Shown here: one piece after another, positions 35,440 to 47,151 of the stretch | Numbering within the stretch: the stretch's first letter is position 1 | Layout of the letters: every line of letters begins with the position of its first letter | Origin: Entamoeba invadens IP1 | Taxonomy: Eukaryota > Evosea > Mastigamoebida > Endamoebidae | DNA: 64,000 nt | Assembly: GCF_000330505.1 (NCBI RefSeq) | Contig: NW_004440121.1 | Coordinates: forward strand, 16,067-80,066 | Direction: 5' to 3' | Position numbers and translations under genes: made by a program | The notes under the pieces: model-generated | What the model was told of the DNA's origin: nothing | Seen by the model: the letters and a program-made list of their open reading frames with translations, nothing else | The model's database searches: none

Positions 35440-36441
35440 AACTGTTTTTCAAAAGTCGGTACTGTCATATTTTTAGAACTTCCTAAAGTCCCGTTTTTTA
35501 TTTTTGTTTTTTCCTAAAAAAATAAAAAACAAAAAATCGAAAGTACCGACTTTATTTTGAAAAAAATACCAACCGTTCAATTATTTTCGTACAAATTCGG
35601 GAAAATATTGGAATATTAGCCATCTTTTTCCAAAAAACCCGATCCCGTTATTTGATTTGACCACAACTCGATACTTCGCAACATATACACAGCATTGTTG
35701 GCCTAAAAGCACAACAATTAACGTTTAAGTGAATTGGGATGGTGTTGTTCGTGTCGAGTTTTAACTGAATATTACTATTGTTAAAAAATATTTTCAATTT
35801 AAAACAAACTGTGGTTATCTTCTCTGAATAACAATTAATGAAATAAAGAGTTCCAAAAACACCAAAAATTACAGCAAATGTTTAATAATTTTGACAGGCA
35901 TAAGTCAAAATTGTCAAAGGGCAACACAAGAAAAATAATACAAAATAACAATAATGTTTTGTTATTGGATATTTTAAAAAAGATGTTCTCACTGAAATGC
36001 TCAAAAAGAATGTCGACTTTTTAAAAAACAACGAAGATAAATTATCAAATCATTTTGTTATTTTTATTGTTTTTGTGACAACACTACTAAGCATACTAAT
36101 CTTCGAACTAAGCTTTTGTTTTGTGAATATTTCATTAATTAATAAAATGTTTGATAATGAAAAAGATTGACATTAAGTTTATTTGCTTTTGTACTAAAAT
36201 GCACTTTTGGGATAATTCGTGTGTTTTTCTGAAACAAAAATCCCGTTATTTCAAATTTTATATGGATTTTTTTAATGCTTAAAAATTTTTCAAGTAAAAA
36301 AATATTTTTTGAAGACCGTTTTTCTCTTTTTTATTTGGAAAAAAATAAGCGAATTTATTACAAAAAACGATTCCCAAAAATAATAAACAAAATAAATCCA
36401 AAAAATCGGGACACCCCAGTACCGACTTTTGAAAAACAGTT
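35440..36441. mobile_element. TA-flanked inverted-repeat element, 1.0 kb
   Basis: Perfect 25-bp inverted ends AACTGTTTTTCAAAAGTCGG-type, flanked by TA at 35438-35439 and 36442-36443. The segment just inside the right end (ATCGGGACACCCCAGTACC) is a diverged form of the same place in the 1827-2702 element, so both belong to one family. The element sits 59 bases after the BspA-like stop codon. It has no transposase. Confidence 0.85.
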
Positions 36442-37896
36442 TAGTATAACAACTTTTTTAAAGTTGTAGAACTTTTTAAACATGTAATGAGGAATACATT
36501 CAACATCTCCAAATTGGCAAATTTAATATTATAATTGTAACAACAGAAAATTTTAATTATTGTTAATTGAATATTTAAACATTTTTCAAGTTAAAGCAAT
36601 AAATACAATACAATGAGTCATAAATAATTTCTATTGACTCACAAAATACACTTTCAAGCGAATAACATTTGGCAAAACATTGTTTTCCAACTTTTTAATA
36701 CGTTATGAAAGTGTCAAACTATTTAATGTTTTTCAATTGAAGAACTCTTAATCTTCTACACACATTTTTGTCAACTGTAAACTCTTAAAAAGCACATTTA
36801 CTCAAAGTTTTAACTCCAATAAAAGTGACCTTTGTTCCAAAAATTCACATAAAAAAGAGAATTACATTTACAAAAACACGTTTTTGAAATCACTCAAGCA
36901 GGTCTGGGAGTTTTATCACTATAAATCTCATACATTGATTAAACACCTAATTACTAAGGTGTATAAGATGTGGCAGCAGTGCAATTTGTGTGATATTTGA
37001 ACAATAAGAAAACGCAAACTGAGATATGTCGTTAATTGAGTTTGGAAACAATATTGAAGTCCCAAGACATTCTTTGAAAGAATTGGTTACAATTTTTTTC
37101 GTGAATTCCAGAATTTTGGTTTAAAATAAGTCCGACTTTTATTATAAACAGCGAGTGGACACTCATTGATATTCTTAATTTGTATCAGACACTTTTTGAG
37201 ACCTTTTTAATAACTTTAAAATTTTTTTAACCTTACGATTCTTTTTTTTTCTTTTATAAAACATTTTTTTGGAAAAAAATGTTTTGTTAATGAAAACGCC
37301 AATACCGTTAGTGTTTTAATTAAAACATTTCATAAAATTGAAGAAAAAAAGGAAACCTATAAATTATTGTTTGCGCGATTGGTTTGTTTACTGTTCACAT
37401 TTCAAAAGAGTCGCCACAAGTTAAGTTTATTTTGTATATCATATCAAGTTCAAAAAAATATGTTTTATTTAAAACAGTAACAGTATCATGAGGTTAATGA
37501 TAAGTTTAACATCAAAAAGGTTATGAAATATTATTAGGTTTGAATGTCCTGAAATTTTTATTTGTTATTGGAGTGATATGAATTGGATTTATTCAAATAC
37601 AATGAAGCACATATTTATACGACTCACAAACTAATATAATAACAAAGAAACCATCATATTCATTTAAATAAGACTCAATAATTTGAAAGGAGTACACATT
37701 AACTCGCTTCGACATGTGTTATTAATATAAGATTTGTTTTGATTTACAAAAGTTAAAAATTAAAAATTTTAGTTAATTATTATAAAATTATATAGTACAA
37801 ATGATAATAATAATATTGTATCTTATCAAGTTCTTCTTTATTCCAATTATTAAACCCACCGACTTAATCAATTTTAACTATAGAAAATATCAAGAA
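36442..37896. other. Spacer with one short coding-like ORF
   Basis: A 32-codon ORF at 37026-37124 (plus strand, MSLIEFGNNIEVPRHSLKEL...) has coding character but is too short to assign. A small stem CACCT/AGGTG occurs near 36945-36962. Otherwise A+T-rich filler. Confidence 0.3.
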
Positions 37897-37967
37897 GCAT
37901 TTGTGGTCTAAGGGCAGAATTCCACCCTTCCAAGGTGGAGATCCGGGTTCGAGTCCCGGCAAATGCA
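37897..37967 (+). tRNA. tRNA-Gly (anticodon UCC)
   Basis: A 71-base cloverleaf: acceptor GCATTTG paired with CAAATGC, D arm with GGTCTAAGGGC, anticodon stem CCACC/GGTGG with loop CTTCCAA (anticodon TCC), T arm CCGGG-TTCGAGT-CCCGG, and discriminator A. No intron. A T6 run follows immediately as pol III terminator. Confidence 0.97.
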
Positions 37968-38112
37968 TTTTTTGTTTGTATTTAATATTTTTATATTAAA
38001 ATAAAGATTATTGATTCTTTACAACTCACAACATATTGTTGTGAAATGTTCAACAATAGATTAGCAAGTAAAATAAAATACAAAACAAGACGAATGCAAA
38101 GAGACGAAATGC

Positions 38113-38346
38113 TTAATACCCACCTCTCAATCTCAAGACGAGGTGGAGTGTTGACTCCTTCTGAATGTTGTAGTCAGAAAGGGTTTTTCCTTCTTCAAGC
38201 TGTTTACCAGCAAAAATGAGTCTTTGTTGGTCTGGTGGAATGCCTTCCTTTTCTTGTATTTTTGCTTTAATAGCATCGATTGAATCGTTTGGCTCAACCT
38301 CCAATGTGATTGTCTTACCAGTGAGGGTCTTCACAAAGATTTGCAT
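38113..38346 (-). CDS. Ubiquitin, single unit
   Basis: 77 residues: one ubiquitin unit starting [17 protein letters not shown] and ending LRLRGG plus one extra Tyr that must be removed by a deubiquitinase before conjugation. Lys 48 and Lys 63 equivalents (GKQLEEG, NIQKEST) are kept. This is a monomeric gene and neither a polyubiquitin array nor a ribosomal fusion. An AAATTCATAAA stretch just before the ATG resembles the Entamoeba initiator. Substitutions such as [11 protein letters not shown] differ from the animal form and are usual for Entamoeba. Confidence 0.97.
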   Translation of the reverse strand: MQIFVKTLTGKTITLEVEPNDSIDAIKAKIQEKEGIPPDQQRLIFAGKQLEEGKTLSDYNIQKESTLHLVLRLRGGY

Positions 38347-38724
38347 TTTATGAATTTAGTTGTTTGGACCGTCTTTTATTGACTCTGTTGACATACCTCA
38401 ATGACGTGTGAGAATTATTGTCATTACTAAACAAAAATATATTTTTACTATTTAATATTTAAAATACTATTAAAATAGTAAAAATCAAATAAAACTTTTT
38501 TGAAAAAGTCCTTTTATTTATATAATATGTCATTAATTCTATTTTTCATTCATTAATTGATTTTTATTAAGGTAAAATAAATTATATTATAATAAAATTA
38601 TAACTATTTTAATTTTTATTATAACAAAAATTTTGTCACACAATAAATACGAAAAAAAATTAACAAATATTAAAAATTATATAATCATATGTAATTTTAT
38701 ATAAATATTAATTATAATTCTTGA

Positions 38725-39021
38725 TCAAATAAAAACTTATCCTTTGATGCAAAAGCATTGATTAGATCACGTTATTATAATTCAATTATACAAAGTAATA
38801 TTCAGTTATTTACTTTCGTCAACGACAACAATGACAAATCACCAATTAAAATTAAATGTATTTACACGAAAGGTGAACAAGATTATGACAGAAAAAAATA
38901 ATGCAATAGTGATCGTAAATTTATGCAATTTGTTTGTGGAAAGATCAACACAAACATAACATCTTTAACACATTTCAATTACAAAGAACAACAAATAAAC
39001 CAAGGTGGTAGAACTGATTAA
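38725..39021 (+). pseudogene. Relic or exon of an unknown protein, one internal stop
   Basis: A single frame of 98 codons, closed by TAA at 39019, shows strong coding character on both sides of one internal TAA near 38900: LSFDAKALIRSRYY, LFTFVNDNNDKSPIKIKCIY before it, and DRKFMQFVCGKINTN, THFNYKEQQINQGGRTD after it. The upstream edge is a TGA with no start codon nearby, so it is the 3' part of a broken gene or an exon. The internal stop stands in place of a sense codon. I recognise no family. Confidence 0.5.
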
Positions 39022-39740
39022 TATAATTTTCAAGACATAAGGCATCAACGAGCTAATAGCTACAGCATTAATGAAATGAAAATAAATTTTATTTAATTTC
39101 GATTATTTTATTGTTAATTTGTTGGGTTTTTTATGTCTGGTGAACGGACAAATATATATATAAAATTGACAATTATATTTTTATAAAAAAATGATATTAT
39201 TATCAAAAAAATAATTTGTTTAATTATTTAAAAATTTATAATAATAAATTAAAATAATTTGTGAAATTATATTTTTTAATAAATAAAATCAATATCTGAT
39301 TTAAATAAAACTACAATATTTTTTTTTATTATATATTCATTTATCATTATTTTTTTAATGAGAATCATATTTCATTAAGTTTTAATTATTAAAAAACACA
39401 CTTTTTATAAAAAATATAATAAAATAATATCATTTTTAATTAAAAATTGATAATGTCTGTGAAAAACTCTAATATTATAATTGAATAAAAATATAAAAAA
39501 AATAATAGTTATAATTAATAACAACATAAACAATTTTTAGAATAAAAAAACACAAACATATTTTATCTCAAATTTATTTTATTGTTTGATTTCAAAAAAA
39601 TATATAATTATTAAAAAAATAAACAAAAAAAGAAATAACGAACTATCATTATCGATTTTTTTATTTTATATCATTTTAAAAGGTTATGTTTTAACCTTAA
39701 AATATTATAAAAAGAAAATACTTGAAAATACAATAAGTAT
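39022..39740. other. AT-rich intergenic spacer
   Basis: Very A+T-rich, homopolymer-laden sequence upstream of the next gene, which must contain its promoter. No motif stands out. Confidence 0.4.
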
Positions 39741-41057
39741 ATGGAAATTTGCTCAACTTCAAATTCCTATTCGCAATCTCATTCTTCATTAACGGACTTA
39801 AATAGCAAACACGACAAAGAAGTTTTAAAACATCTCGCCACTTTATTAAACGATGATCAATGTGTCACTATAAAGTCTCTTCAATATTTTTATTTAACTC
39901 ATTTTAACGAACGAAGAACAGAAGGCGATATACTAACTTTTTTAAAGTCGAATAATTACTATGAAAAACTAGTCGAGCCTTGTCTTATTTCCAAAGGATT
40001 TTCATTATCAAATGTAGAGGAATTTGTGCTGAGAATTTTGTCAAATTCCGACATCCCAGTTGACCACATGCTTTTTGCAGACGTTTTTGACTATCGCCTT
40101 CTTGCGGCCTCCAACCTTAAAGTCATCGCAGAGAATTCTTATTCTGTTGGTTCTGTTGTGTCGAGAGACACCATCCCGAGCACAATTGCTGTTGCAATTT
40201 CTGGTGACACCACTCCATTACCAATAGCTGTTTCACTCAATGAAGAAGAAAAGATGAAATATTTCAATGAAAGTCCGCAAATTTTTGAGAATCGGAGAAT
40301 ATCAATTGTCGATGGTGACTATTTAGAAGATGATGATATTGTCAGATGGGTCAAATTATTAATCAAGTCTTGGAGAAATTACGACCAAAGTGGTGTTGCC
40401 AATACAGCAAACCAAAATAGAACAGAGCGGAAAGAGTGCGCCTTGTTAGTTATTCTTCCAAAGTGGCTGAACAACAAATTGAATAGTAAGAGAGCCGATT
40501 TCAATGACGACAATGTTCGCTTTGTTGAGATGTGTAATGACTTTTTTGATATATCACCGCTTGGGGACATTATTAATTTGTGTATTAATAACATAGTTGC
40601 CGATAAAACACTCTTTCCTGATACTCAAATCAACAAACTGTTTGAAAACAAAATTCAAATCGTGACGAAATTTCTCGATGCGACTTTAGTTGAAGTCGTC
40701 AAAATGATTTGCTGGCCGTGGAAGTACTTAATCCAATCGAAAATGTTTAGCGTGGGAAATATAGTCGCGGAAATTAAACGAAGAATCGAGTCGTACGATT
40801 ACATCACAGTGTGTTTTCCTAAGAGGTTCAGTGTTGTCGACCCACCATGTTCAAGTTTTTACGTGAATGAAGTGCCTCAGTTTTACAGAGGTGCTTTAAA
40901 GGCATTCATATGTAGTGAAGAATTTTCAGAGGCCACAACGCGTAAACAACAGAAGAAAATGCTATTTGAAGTGTTTGGAAGGTTCGAGTTTGATTTCTCA
41001 AAACTGTTTGCAAAGAAGAAGAGTTGTGGAATTAAAAGAAATATGAAATTTGAATGA
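39741..41057 (+). CDS. Hypothetical protein, 438 aa
   Basis: An intact, intronless, soluble protein of 438 residues with no signal peptide or membrane segment. The start is Ser/Asn-rich (MEICSTSNSYSQSHSSLTDL). A middle low-complexity linker (VSRDTIPSTIAVAISGDTTP) is followed by an acidic LEDDDIVRWVKLLIKSW helix and a C-terminal half with conserved-looking hydrophobic helices and a basic tail (FAKKKSCGIKRNMKFE). Base composition differs clearly from the flanks, which supports a real gene. I recognise no domain. The basic tail and helical content would allow a nucleic-acid or protein scaffold role, but that is a guess. Confidence 0.8.
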   Translation: MEICSTSNSYSQSHSSLTDLNSKHDKEVLKHLATLLNDDQCVTIKSLQYFYLTHFNERRTEGDILTFLKSNNYYEKLVEPCLISKGFSLSNVEEFVLRILSNSDIPVDHMLFADVFDYRLLAASNLKVIAENSYSVGSVVSRDTIPSTIAVAISGDTTPLPIAVSLNEEEKMKYFNESPQIFENRRISIVDGDYLEDDDIVRWVKLLIKSWRNYDQSGVANTANQNRTERKECALLVILPKWLNNKLNSKRADFNDDNVRFVEMCNDFFDISPLGDIINLCINNIVADKTLFPDTQINKLFENKIQIVTKFLDATLVEVVKMICWPWKYLIQSKMFSVGNIVAEIKRRIESYDYITVCFPKRFSVVDPPCSSFYVNEVPQFYRGALKAFICSEEFSEATTRKQQKKMLFEVFGRFEFDFSKLFAKKKSCGIKRNMKFE

Positions 41058-41343
41058 TTTTTATTGTGTTTTTTATTTTATTTGTATTTATCATAATAAA
41101 AACATTTTTTGTTAGTAAAGACTTTCAAAAACAAACACTTGAAACTAAAAACTTGGAATAATTATAACAATTCATTGAAGATAGCCATAATAATAAACTT
41201 AATGTAATACATAACATTATTGATATTTAAAGTATAATAAAAAAAATAATTTATAATATAATTATATTTTTTTTAAATTTAAACAGTGATTCAAGGCAAC
41301 TTATTTTCTTTCTCCGACTGTTAGGACCAACTGAAATATATTA

Positions 41344-41541
41344 CAGTCAGTCTTTAAACGTTATCTGGTGCCTTTTGGACTATAAAAAAATGGAATAATT
41401 CGGGAAGCAGTCCCAAAAATCCATCCCAATTGTTTCGTGTTTTTTCACGCTTTACCTAATACCCGATGTTTAGACAAAAATGAAGGTATTTTTTGTCCAC
41501 CAGATAACGTTTGAGACCAGATAACGTTAAAAGACTGACTC
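41344..41541. mobile_element. MITE, 198 bp
   Basis: Inverted ends of about 27 bp (CAGTCAGTCTTTAAACGTTA on the left) flanked by TA (41342-41343 and 41542-41543). The right side has a second inner copy of the ACCAGATAACGTT block. No coding content. Confidence 0.85.
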
Positions 41542-41543
41542 TA

Positions 41544-44500
41544 ATTATTTTTTTAAAAATAATCGACTAAATAATCTTAAAATTATTTTTAATTTAGTAC
41601 ATATTGAAATAAAATGGTTAAAACATCATATAATACCAAATTCTCATAAATACACACAATGCTCTAAAATTTAATTTATAAAGATTAAAAAAGCTTCAAA
41701 AAAATTTTTTAAAAATAAACAAAATTTAATGTTTATTTTTAAAGGTGATTTTGAAGATCCATCAAAATGCTTGGGCTGACAATAATTATTTAAAGTCAAA
41801 AACACACGTAAAATAATTAAGAACTGGTAACAAAAGGTTTGAAATGCGTGTCAGATAATTATAAATATAAAAAATAATTAATTAATTAATTATTTTTTAT
41901 GTTAAAAAAAGTGATTACAAAAAAATTATTTGGTAAACAAAAAATAATTGTATTTCTTTTAAAATATTTATATTTAAACAATTGTATTTCAATTTAAAAT
42001 TGTAGTTTTTGATATTCACACATACAGTTACCAATATGACAAGACATTGAATAATAATAAATAATTAACAACTATGTTTAAATGGAATTGTTGTTGTGAA
42101 CAAGACCAAAGAGAATAATTGTTTTTGACATATTTTTGATTTATGAATATATCTTTTAGATTTAAAATAAGTGTGACCATTTTAATTGTGTAACTACATT
42201 AAAAAAGATTTTTTTCCAATAACTCATTCTTGATAATAACATGTAAATAATGTTATTTAATATATATTATCTTTTTAATTTATTATGTCTAACTACATAC
42301 ATAAATAGCACATTATGAAAATGACATCACAACTGTTATTGAATAATGAAATAATAACTTGATAATACAGTTACTTTTTAGTGAATTTATAATGATAATT
42401 AATATAACATCATTTACTTATATACTTAACATGTTTATTGAAAAATGAATTAAAATATAAGAAATGTAAACTTTTTGAGTGTGTAAACATATAATTTCAA
42501 ACTAAACAAATACATAAATATTATTGTATAAAAAGAATGTAAATAAATATTTTTAACGACTTCTTGTTCACAACCCATTTGTACATGTTAAAAAATAAAA
42601 TATATATTTACTGGTTAAAATAACTGACAACCACATTATTTTTGTTTATGATAAATAATCAAATATACATATGAACAAATTAAAAATGTTGATAATAAAC
42701 CAATTTGTATTTTAAATTACATTGGTGTTGTCACTTAGATACGATTAAATATATTTTATAAATTTAATTAAAAATATTTTTCTATTTTATTAATATTCAA
42801 TTTGAAAGCAATTGAATTGTTATTAAATGTTTGTGTATTACTTAGATTATATGTGCATCGTATTATAAATCCAAAAAACAAACATTTATGTTTTAATGCA
42901 CTTTTATGTATGATCTAAAGAAATAATTGTTAAAATAGATAAATATGTATGGAATTGAATTTTAAAATAATCATGAAAGTGTATTCATTTTGTTTAAACT
43001 ACAAACTTAATGTACCACAACAAAAAACTCGAATTAATTTTATAATTTTTGTATTGTCTGCTTTTACTCTTTGATGATAAAATATTTATTTTTTATATTT
43101 TATGTATATATGTGAGAGAGCAACAAATTAAAAACAAAAATGTTTTAAACTGTGCAATTCTAGTAATTTTAGTGTAATGATTTTAAGTTCAGGTTTGATG
43201 TTACAAGTTTTCACACTAAAAATTTATCACGTTTTATTTTCAACCTTTTATTTAAATGAAAATGTAGTGATTAACAGTGAAACCTGATACACAAACTGTT
43301 GTTATTAAATTATTGGAATTAATAATCAATACATGTTTCTATTATATACAATAATAAATGTTGTGGTGTTACTAAGGTATATATGTTTAATTATGTGTTT
43401 TTACATGAATAACAAGAAAACGATAGTTAGAAAAGAATTATCGTGTATAACAACTCTCTTACATGTTATTATCAACAAAAGTCGTTTAACGAAAATTGTG
43501 TACATCGACCTAGTTACACAATGAAATTGATGATAATCGTTTATTTTTGTTTTAATGTATATCATAATTGATTCACAAAAGTTACTATTTACAATTAATA
43601 AAATCAATGTAATAAACAACCATTATTTAAGTGTAATTTGATTTGAGAATTTCCTTTGTATCAACACTGTTGTATTTTTGTTTTTTGTTTATTTGAACGT
43701 TTGATTGCGTAGATAACTTTGTTATGAAAATTGATAAAACGATCTGTTAAGGTTAATGATGATTATATATAATTAATTCAACAATGTGTAAATCCAAAAA
43801 AATTGTGAAATTTTAAAAATATTTTTTTTTGTTATTTGGTAAAGAAAAAAGTGAAATGCCGATTTACAAAAAATAATTAATTCGACCCAAAAGATCTTAG
43901 GATTACTTGGGTCATGACAATCTCGAAGGTCGCCTTAAAAATGATAAATTAAATTTTATTAAAAAATAAAAATAAAAATATTTATTCTAAATTATTAAAA
44001 CAAGTTATTAATTATATCAATATATTTTATAATACAAAGCAATTTAATATGAATAGTAAAGTTTAAAATTGTATGTAAAAACGATTTTATATTATTATAT
44101 AATTTAAAAATTTTATAAAGGTTTTATTAATATATATATTATTAAAATTTTTGTTCAAATAGTTGACTATATGCGTTTTTTGTTATTGTTCCTTTGTATT
44201 ATTAGTTTATTCTGATTTTTAATTTTAGTTTGTCATTTTTTAATTTTATTTTTTTGTTCAATTAAAAACATTATTAATCTTGTTTTCATAATATTTATAT
44301 TCTATATTTTTTATTTTATTTTTCTATTTAATCTAAATTAAAATTATTATATTTTAATTAATTTCTGTTTGTTCAAATATTTTTTTATATTATTTTTCAA
44401 ATTATGGATTAAAAGATTACATTTTTGTAAGTAAAAAGTTATATTATTTATCAGAATATTTAAACATAAATTATATTATTATCAAAAATTTAAAAAAATA

Positions 44501-45008
44501 ATTTTTAAATGAAATAAAATTTATTCAAAAACATATTTAAATATTCAATTTTTATATTTTAATTTTTCCTTTTAATAAAATATGGAAAAAATATAAAATA
44601 TTCAAAATGTGTTTAAAATGATAATTAAGTTTTATTCCAATTTTTAATTTAGAATTCAAACATTTGACACATTTTAATTTAATCGTTATAATTTATAATC
44701 ATAATAATTGTCAAAAAGCTCCTAATAATAATTAATTCGTTTATTTAACTTAAGGTTTGATTATATGATGACTTATATCAATACGCATTCAAATTGGATT
44801 ATTTTTTAAAACTTTTTTCAATTTAATTTTAAATTAATATATTTAAAAACGATTTTGGATGGGTAATTTGCATTAACCTTAACATATATTTTTAGTTTTT
44901 AATACAGTAAAATAGAAATAAAAACAATTATTTTATAATTGATTTGTTACAATTTTCAATTAACAAGGTTGAAAATATGCAAAATAATACAAAAAACAAC
45001 AAAACAAC
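41544..45008. other. Long AT-rich gene-free stretch
   Basis: About 3.5 kb with no supported gene. One mixed-composition patch at 43885-43940 contains a perfect 7-bp stem GACCCAA/TTGGGTC with a 16-base loop. The rest is A+T filler. ORFs of 60-70 codons around 43330-43620 are low complexity and overlap on opposite strands. Confidence 0.4.
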
Positions 45009-45010
45009 TA

Positions 45011-45228
45011 CAGTATAGAAAATGAACTAAAGCCCAGGAAATGTACTTTAACCCAACAAAATTACTTTATTTTAAAAAAAACACAGGTTTTTCACTAAAA
45101 AAACAAATATTTCAGAAAATTGATTTTTATATAAATATAGTTTATTATTTTAATATAACAATAGAAAATAATTAGTTTTTCTTTGGGTTAAGGTTAATTT
45201 CCTGGGCGAAGGTTTAATGGACCAACTG
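45011..45228. mobile_element. MITE, 218 bp, next to the metallothionein-like gene
   Basis: Inverted ends of about 48 bp, imperfect, sharing GCCCAGGAAAT and TTAACCCA blocks, starting CAGT at each end, with TA on both sides (45009-45010, 45229-45230). It ends about 115 bases before the TATA box of the next gene, so it may have brought regulatory sequence. Confidence 0.8.
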
Positions 45229-45344
45229 TATACTTTAAAATAAAACAGATCAACCAATCAGAACGAAACCAAATTGACTATCCAAGTGGATGGACCACAA
45301 AAGTCCAAATGATTGGCCATTTTGATTTTGAAAGCCCGTGATGG

Positions 45345-45353
45345 GTATATAAG
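45345..45353 (+). promoter_or_regulatory. TATA-like box of the Cys-rich gene
   Basis: GTATATAAG lies 24 bases before the ATG, a short distance that fits the very short 5' leaders of Entamoeba. Upstream are an ACCAATCAG (about 45252) and an ATTGGCC (about 45312), which read as CCAAT motifs in both orientations. The actin gene has the same ATATAAG core. Confidence 0.55.
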
Positions 45354-45376
45354 GCACAACTCATTGCAACACGACA

Positions 45377-45688
45377 ATGAGTTGTGGGTGTGAGAAGAAG
45401 TGCAAATGTGAAGGCAGTGAAGCGATCAAGTGTGGGTGCTGCTGCCAAGATGGGAAGTGCTGCTGTGACTTCAAATGCAAATGTGGTGCTGAAGGGAAGT
45501 GTGAGTGCTGCTGTTGCTGCAAAGAGGGAAAGTGCCAATGCAAGACATTTGCAACTGGGATGACCATCACCTGTGAGTGCTGCTGCGAGGGATGCAAATG
45601 CACATGTGAGTGCAAGTGTGGAGAGAAGAAGGTGTGCCAATGCCAGAAAAAGACATCAAGTGGGTGCTGTTGTGGAAAGACATGCTAA
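45377..45688 (+). CDS. Metallothionein-like Cys-rich protein
   Basis: 103 residues of which 36 are Cys, arranged as CxC, CC, CCC and one C5 cluster (MSCGCEKKCKCEG, KCECCCCCKEGKCQC, CKCTCECKC). Lys is the main partner residue. There is no aromatic residue except two Phe, no His, and no signal peptide or membrane segment. This composition is that of metallothioneins: small cytosolic proteins that bind Zn, Cu or Cd through thiolate clusters. Two Cys-rich halves are separated by a Cys-free linker KTFATGMTIT, suggesting two metal clusters. Codons are GC-biased (TGC common), unlike the flanks, as for highly expressed genes. It has a clear TATA-like box and a short leader. A keratin-associated-like structural role is an alternative, but the intracellular start argues against it. 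Confidence 0.75.
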   Translation: MSCGCEKKCKCEGSEAIKCGCCCQDGKCCCDFKCKCGAEGKCECCCCCKEGKCQCKTFATGMTITCECCCEGCKCTCECKCGEKKVCQCQKKTSSGCCCGKTC

Positions 45689-46065
45689 GTCACTCTTTTC
45701 ATGTTAATGTGTTTGAATTGTTGTTGTTATAATTGTGAAATGAAAATACAAATTTTAATAAAATGTGAAACTTATGCAATGTATTGTGTATTTACATCTT
45801 TGTTTGCATATATTGTTGTAAGTATTAAAAACATGAAATTTTCTTGATAAAAAATGAAATATTTAATTAATATGAATTGAAATAAACTGGTTCCGTTTTT
45901 TAGGAAGTGTACATTTTTTTGATAGGTATGTTTTACTAAAAATATACAGGAAAATGTGCTGTTCTATTTTTATATTGCTTCCGAATTATTTTTTTCAATT
46001 AATAACCAATTACAATAAACAAATTTTTCATTAATAATAAGGTTCAAACTCCTAAGGTTTTATTT
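45689..46065. other. Spacer between the Cys-rich gene and the transposase relic
   Basis: AT-rich. It must contain one end of the Tc1-type element, but I could not match any inverted repeat here with the sequence beyond 47151. A TTTTTTAGGAAGTGTACA stretch near 45897 is the best candidate end. Confidence 0.35.
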
Positions 46066-47151
46066 TTAAAACACTGGATTTTTTTCCATTTTTTCAAATT
46101 GTTTGAAATTTGATAAATGACCAATTGGACCTCCTTTTTGACTCACACACAATTCAAAACGTGTTTTAATTGAAAACATCAATTTGTCGACTAATAATTG
46201 TGGAATTTCATTCCAAATCTTTCTCAATAAAAAAAACAATCTCTTTTCTGTTTTAATAACCGGGTAGTTTTTTCTTAACTTTCTATCCATAATTCCCCAT
46301 AAATGTTCTATTGGGGATAGATCTGGAGAATTTGATGGCCATAACATCAGCCTTACACCCTTTGATTGTAAATATTTTTTAGTTGTAAGTGAGCGATGGG
46401 CAGGAGCACCATCTTGTTGAAAATGCACAATGTTGTTGTTTAGTTTCTTTCTAACATCTTCGAAAAAATGACTATTTTCGAGTAATTCAATATATTCTTT
46501 TCCTCCCTCTTTTTGTGAACAACGTATTAATTTACTCTTGTATCCGACCCCGATAGCTCCCCATACCATTATTGAACAGTTGTGTTTGGGAGTTTGAGAA
46601 AAATGTTCTTTGATGGCTTTGGGAACTTTTCTGTTGCCTTTTCTTTTGTTAAATTCGCGTAGATTTGCTAAAAATGATTTTGGTCTCCAACACCACTTTT
46701 TGTCTGGATACAACCCAAACCGACTTTCATCACTTATTATTGTTTTTTCCCATTTTTTAATATTTTTATTCCAAAGTTGTTTTTGGAAAATACCCATCTG
46801 TCTTTTATTTGTTTTTGAGTCAAAACTTGTGTGGATATTTGTTTGCAATATCTAAAATGATTATTTTTTTCTTATTTTATCTGCGGTTGTTTTTGAACAG
46901 CCGACAATTTTTCCTACTTCAAAACACGATGAAAAGGGTTTGCCGTATGTTATTTTGGATATTTCAATATTTATTATATTTGATAAACTTTTTCTTCCTC
47001 TTTTTATTGGAATAATATTTTTATGTTCTTCAATGCATTTTTTAATTCTTGAAATTCTTTTTGGAGAAGTTTTGAATAGTGTTTGAATTTCTTTGTAGTG
47101 CCTACCAGCTTTTAAAGCATTAGCGATAAGTTCATCCTTTTCCATTGTCAT
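46066..47151 (-). pseudogene. Tc1-type DD34E transposase, two in-frame stops
   Basis: One frame spans 361 codons. The N-terminal part (MTMEKDELIANALKAGRHYK...) is a helix-turn-helix DNA-binding region with a basic GRK hinge. The C-terminal part is the catalytic domain: ISDESRFGLYPDKKW (first D), MVWGAIG, QQDGAPAH (second D) and SPDLSPIEHLWGIMD (E), with exactly 34 residues between the second D and the E, the Tc1 signature. Between the domains stand a TAA (46861-46863) and a TAG (46852-46854) in the same frame. The protein is otherwise uninterrupted, so decay is recent. Its active ancestor would cut at TA sites, as seen at the short elements of this window. Confidence 0.9.

Noticed and set aside
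45278..45640. Minus-strand ORF of 120 codons opposite the Cys-rich gene
   Set aside because: Shadow produced by repeated TGC/GCA codons; Ala/Thr/Leu-rich with no independent start signal.
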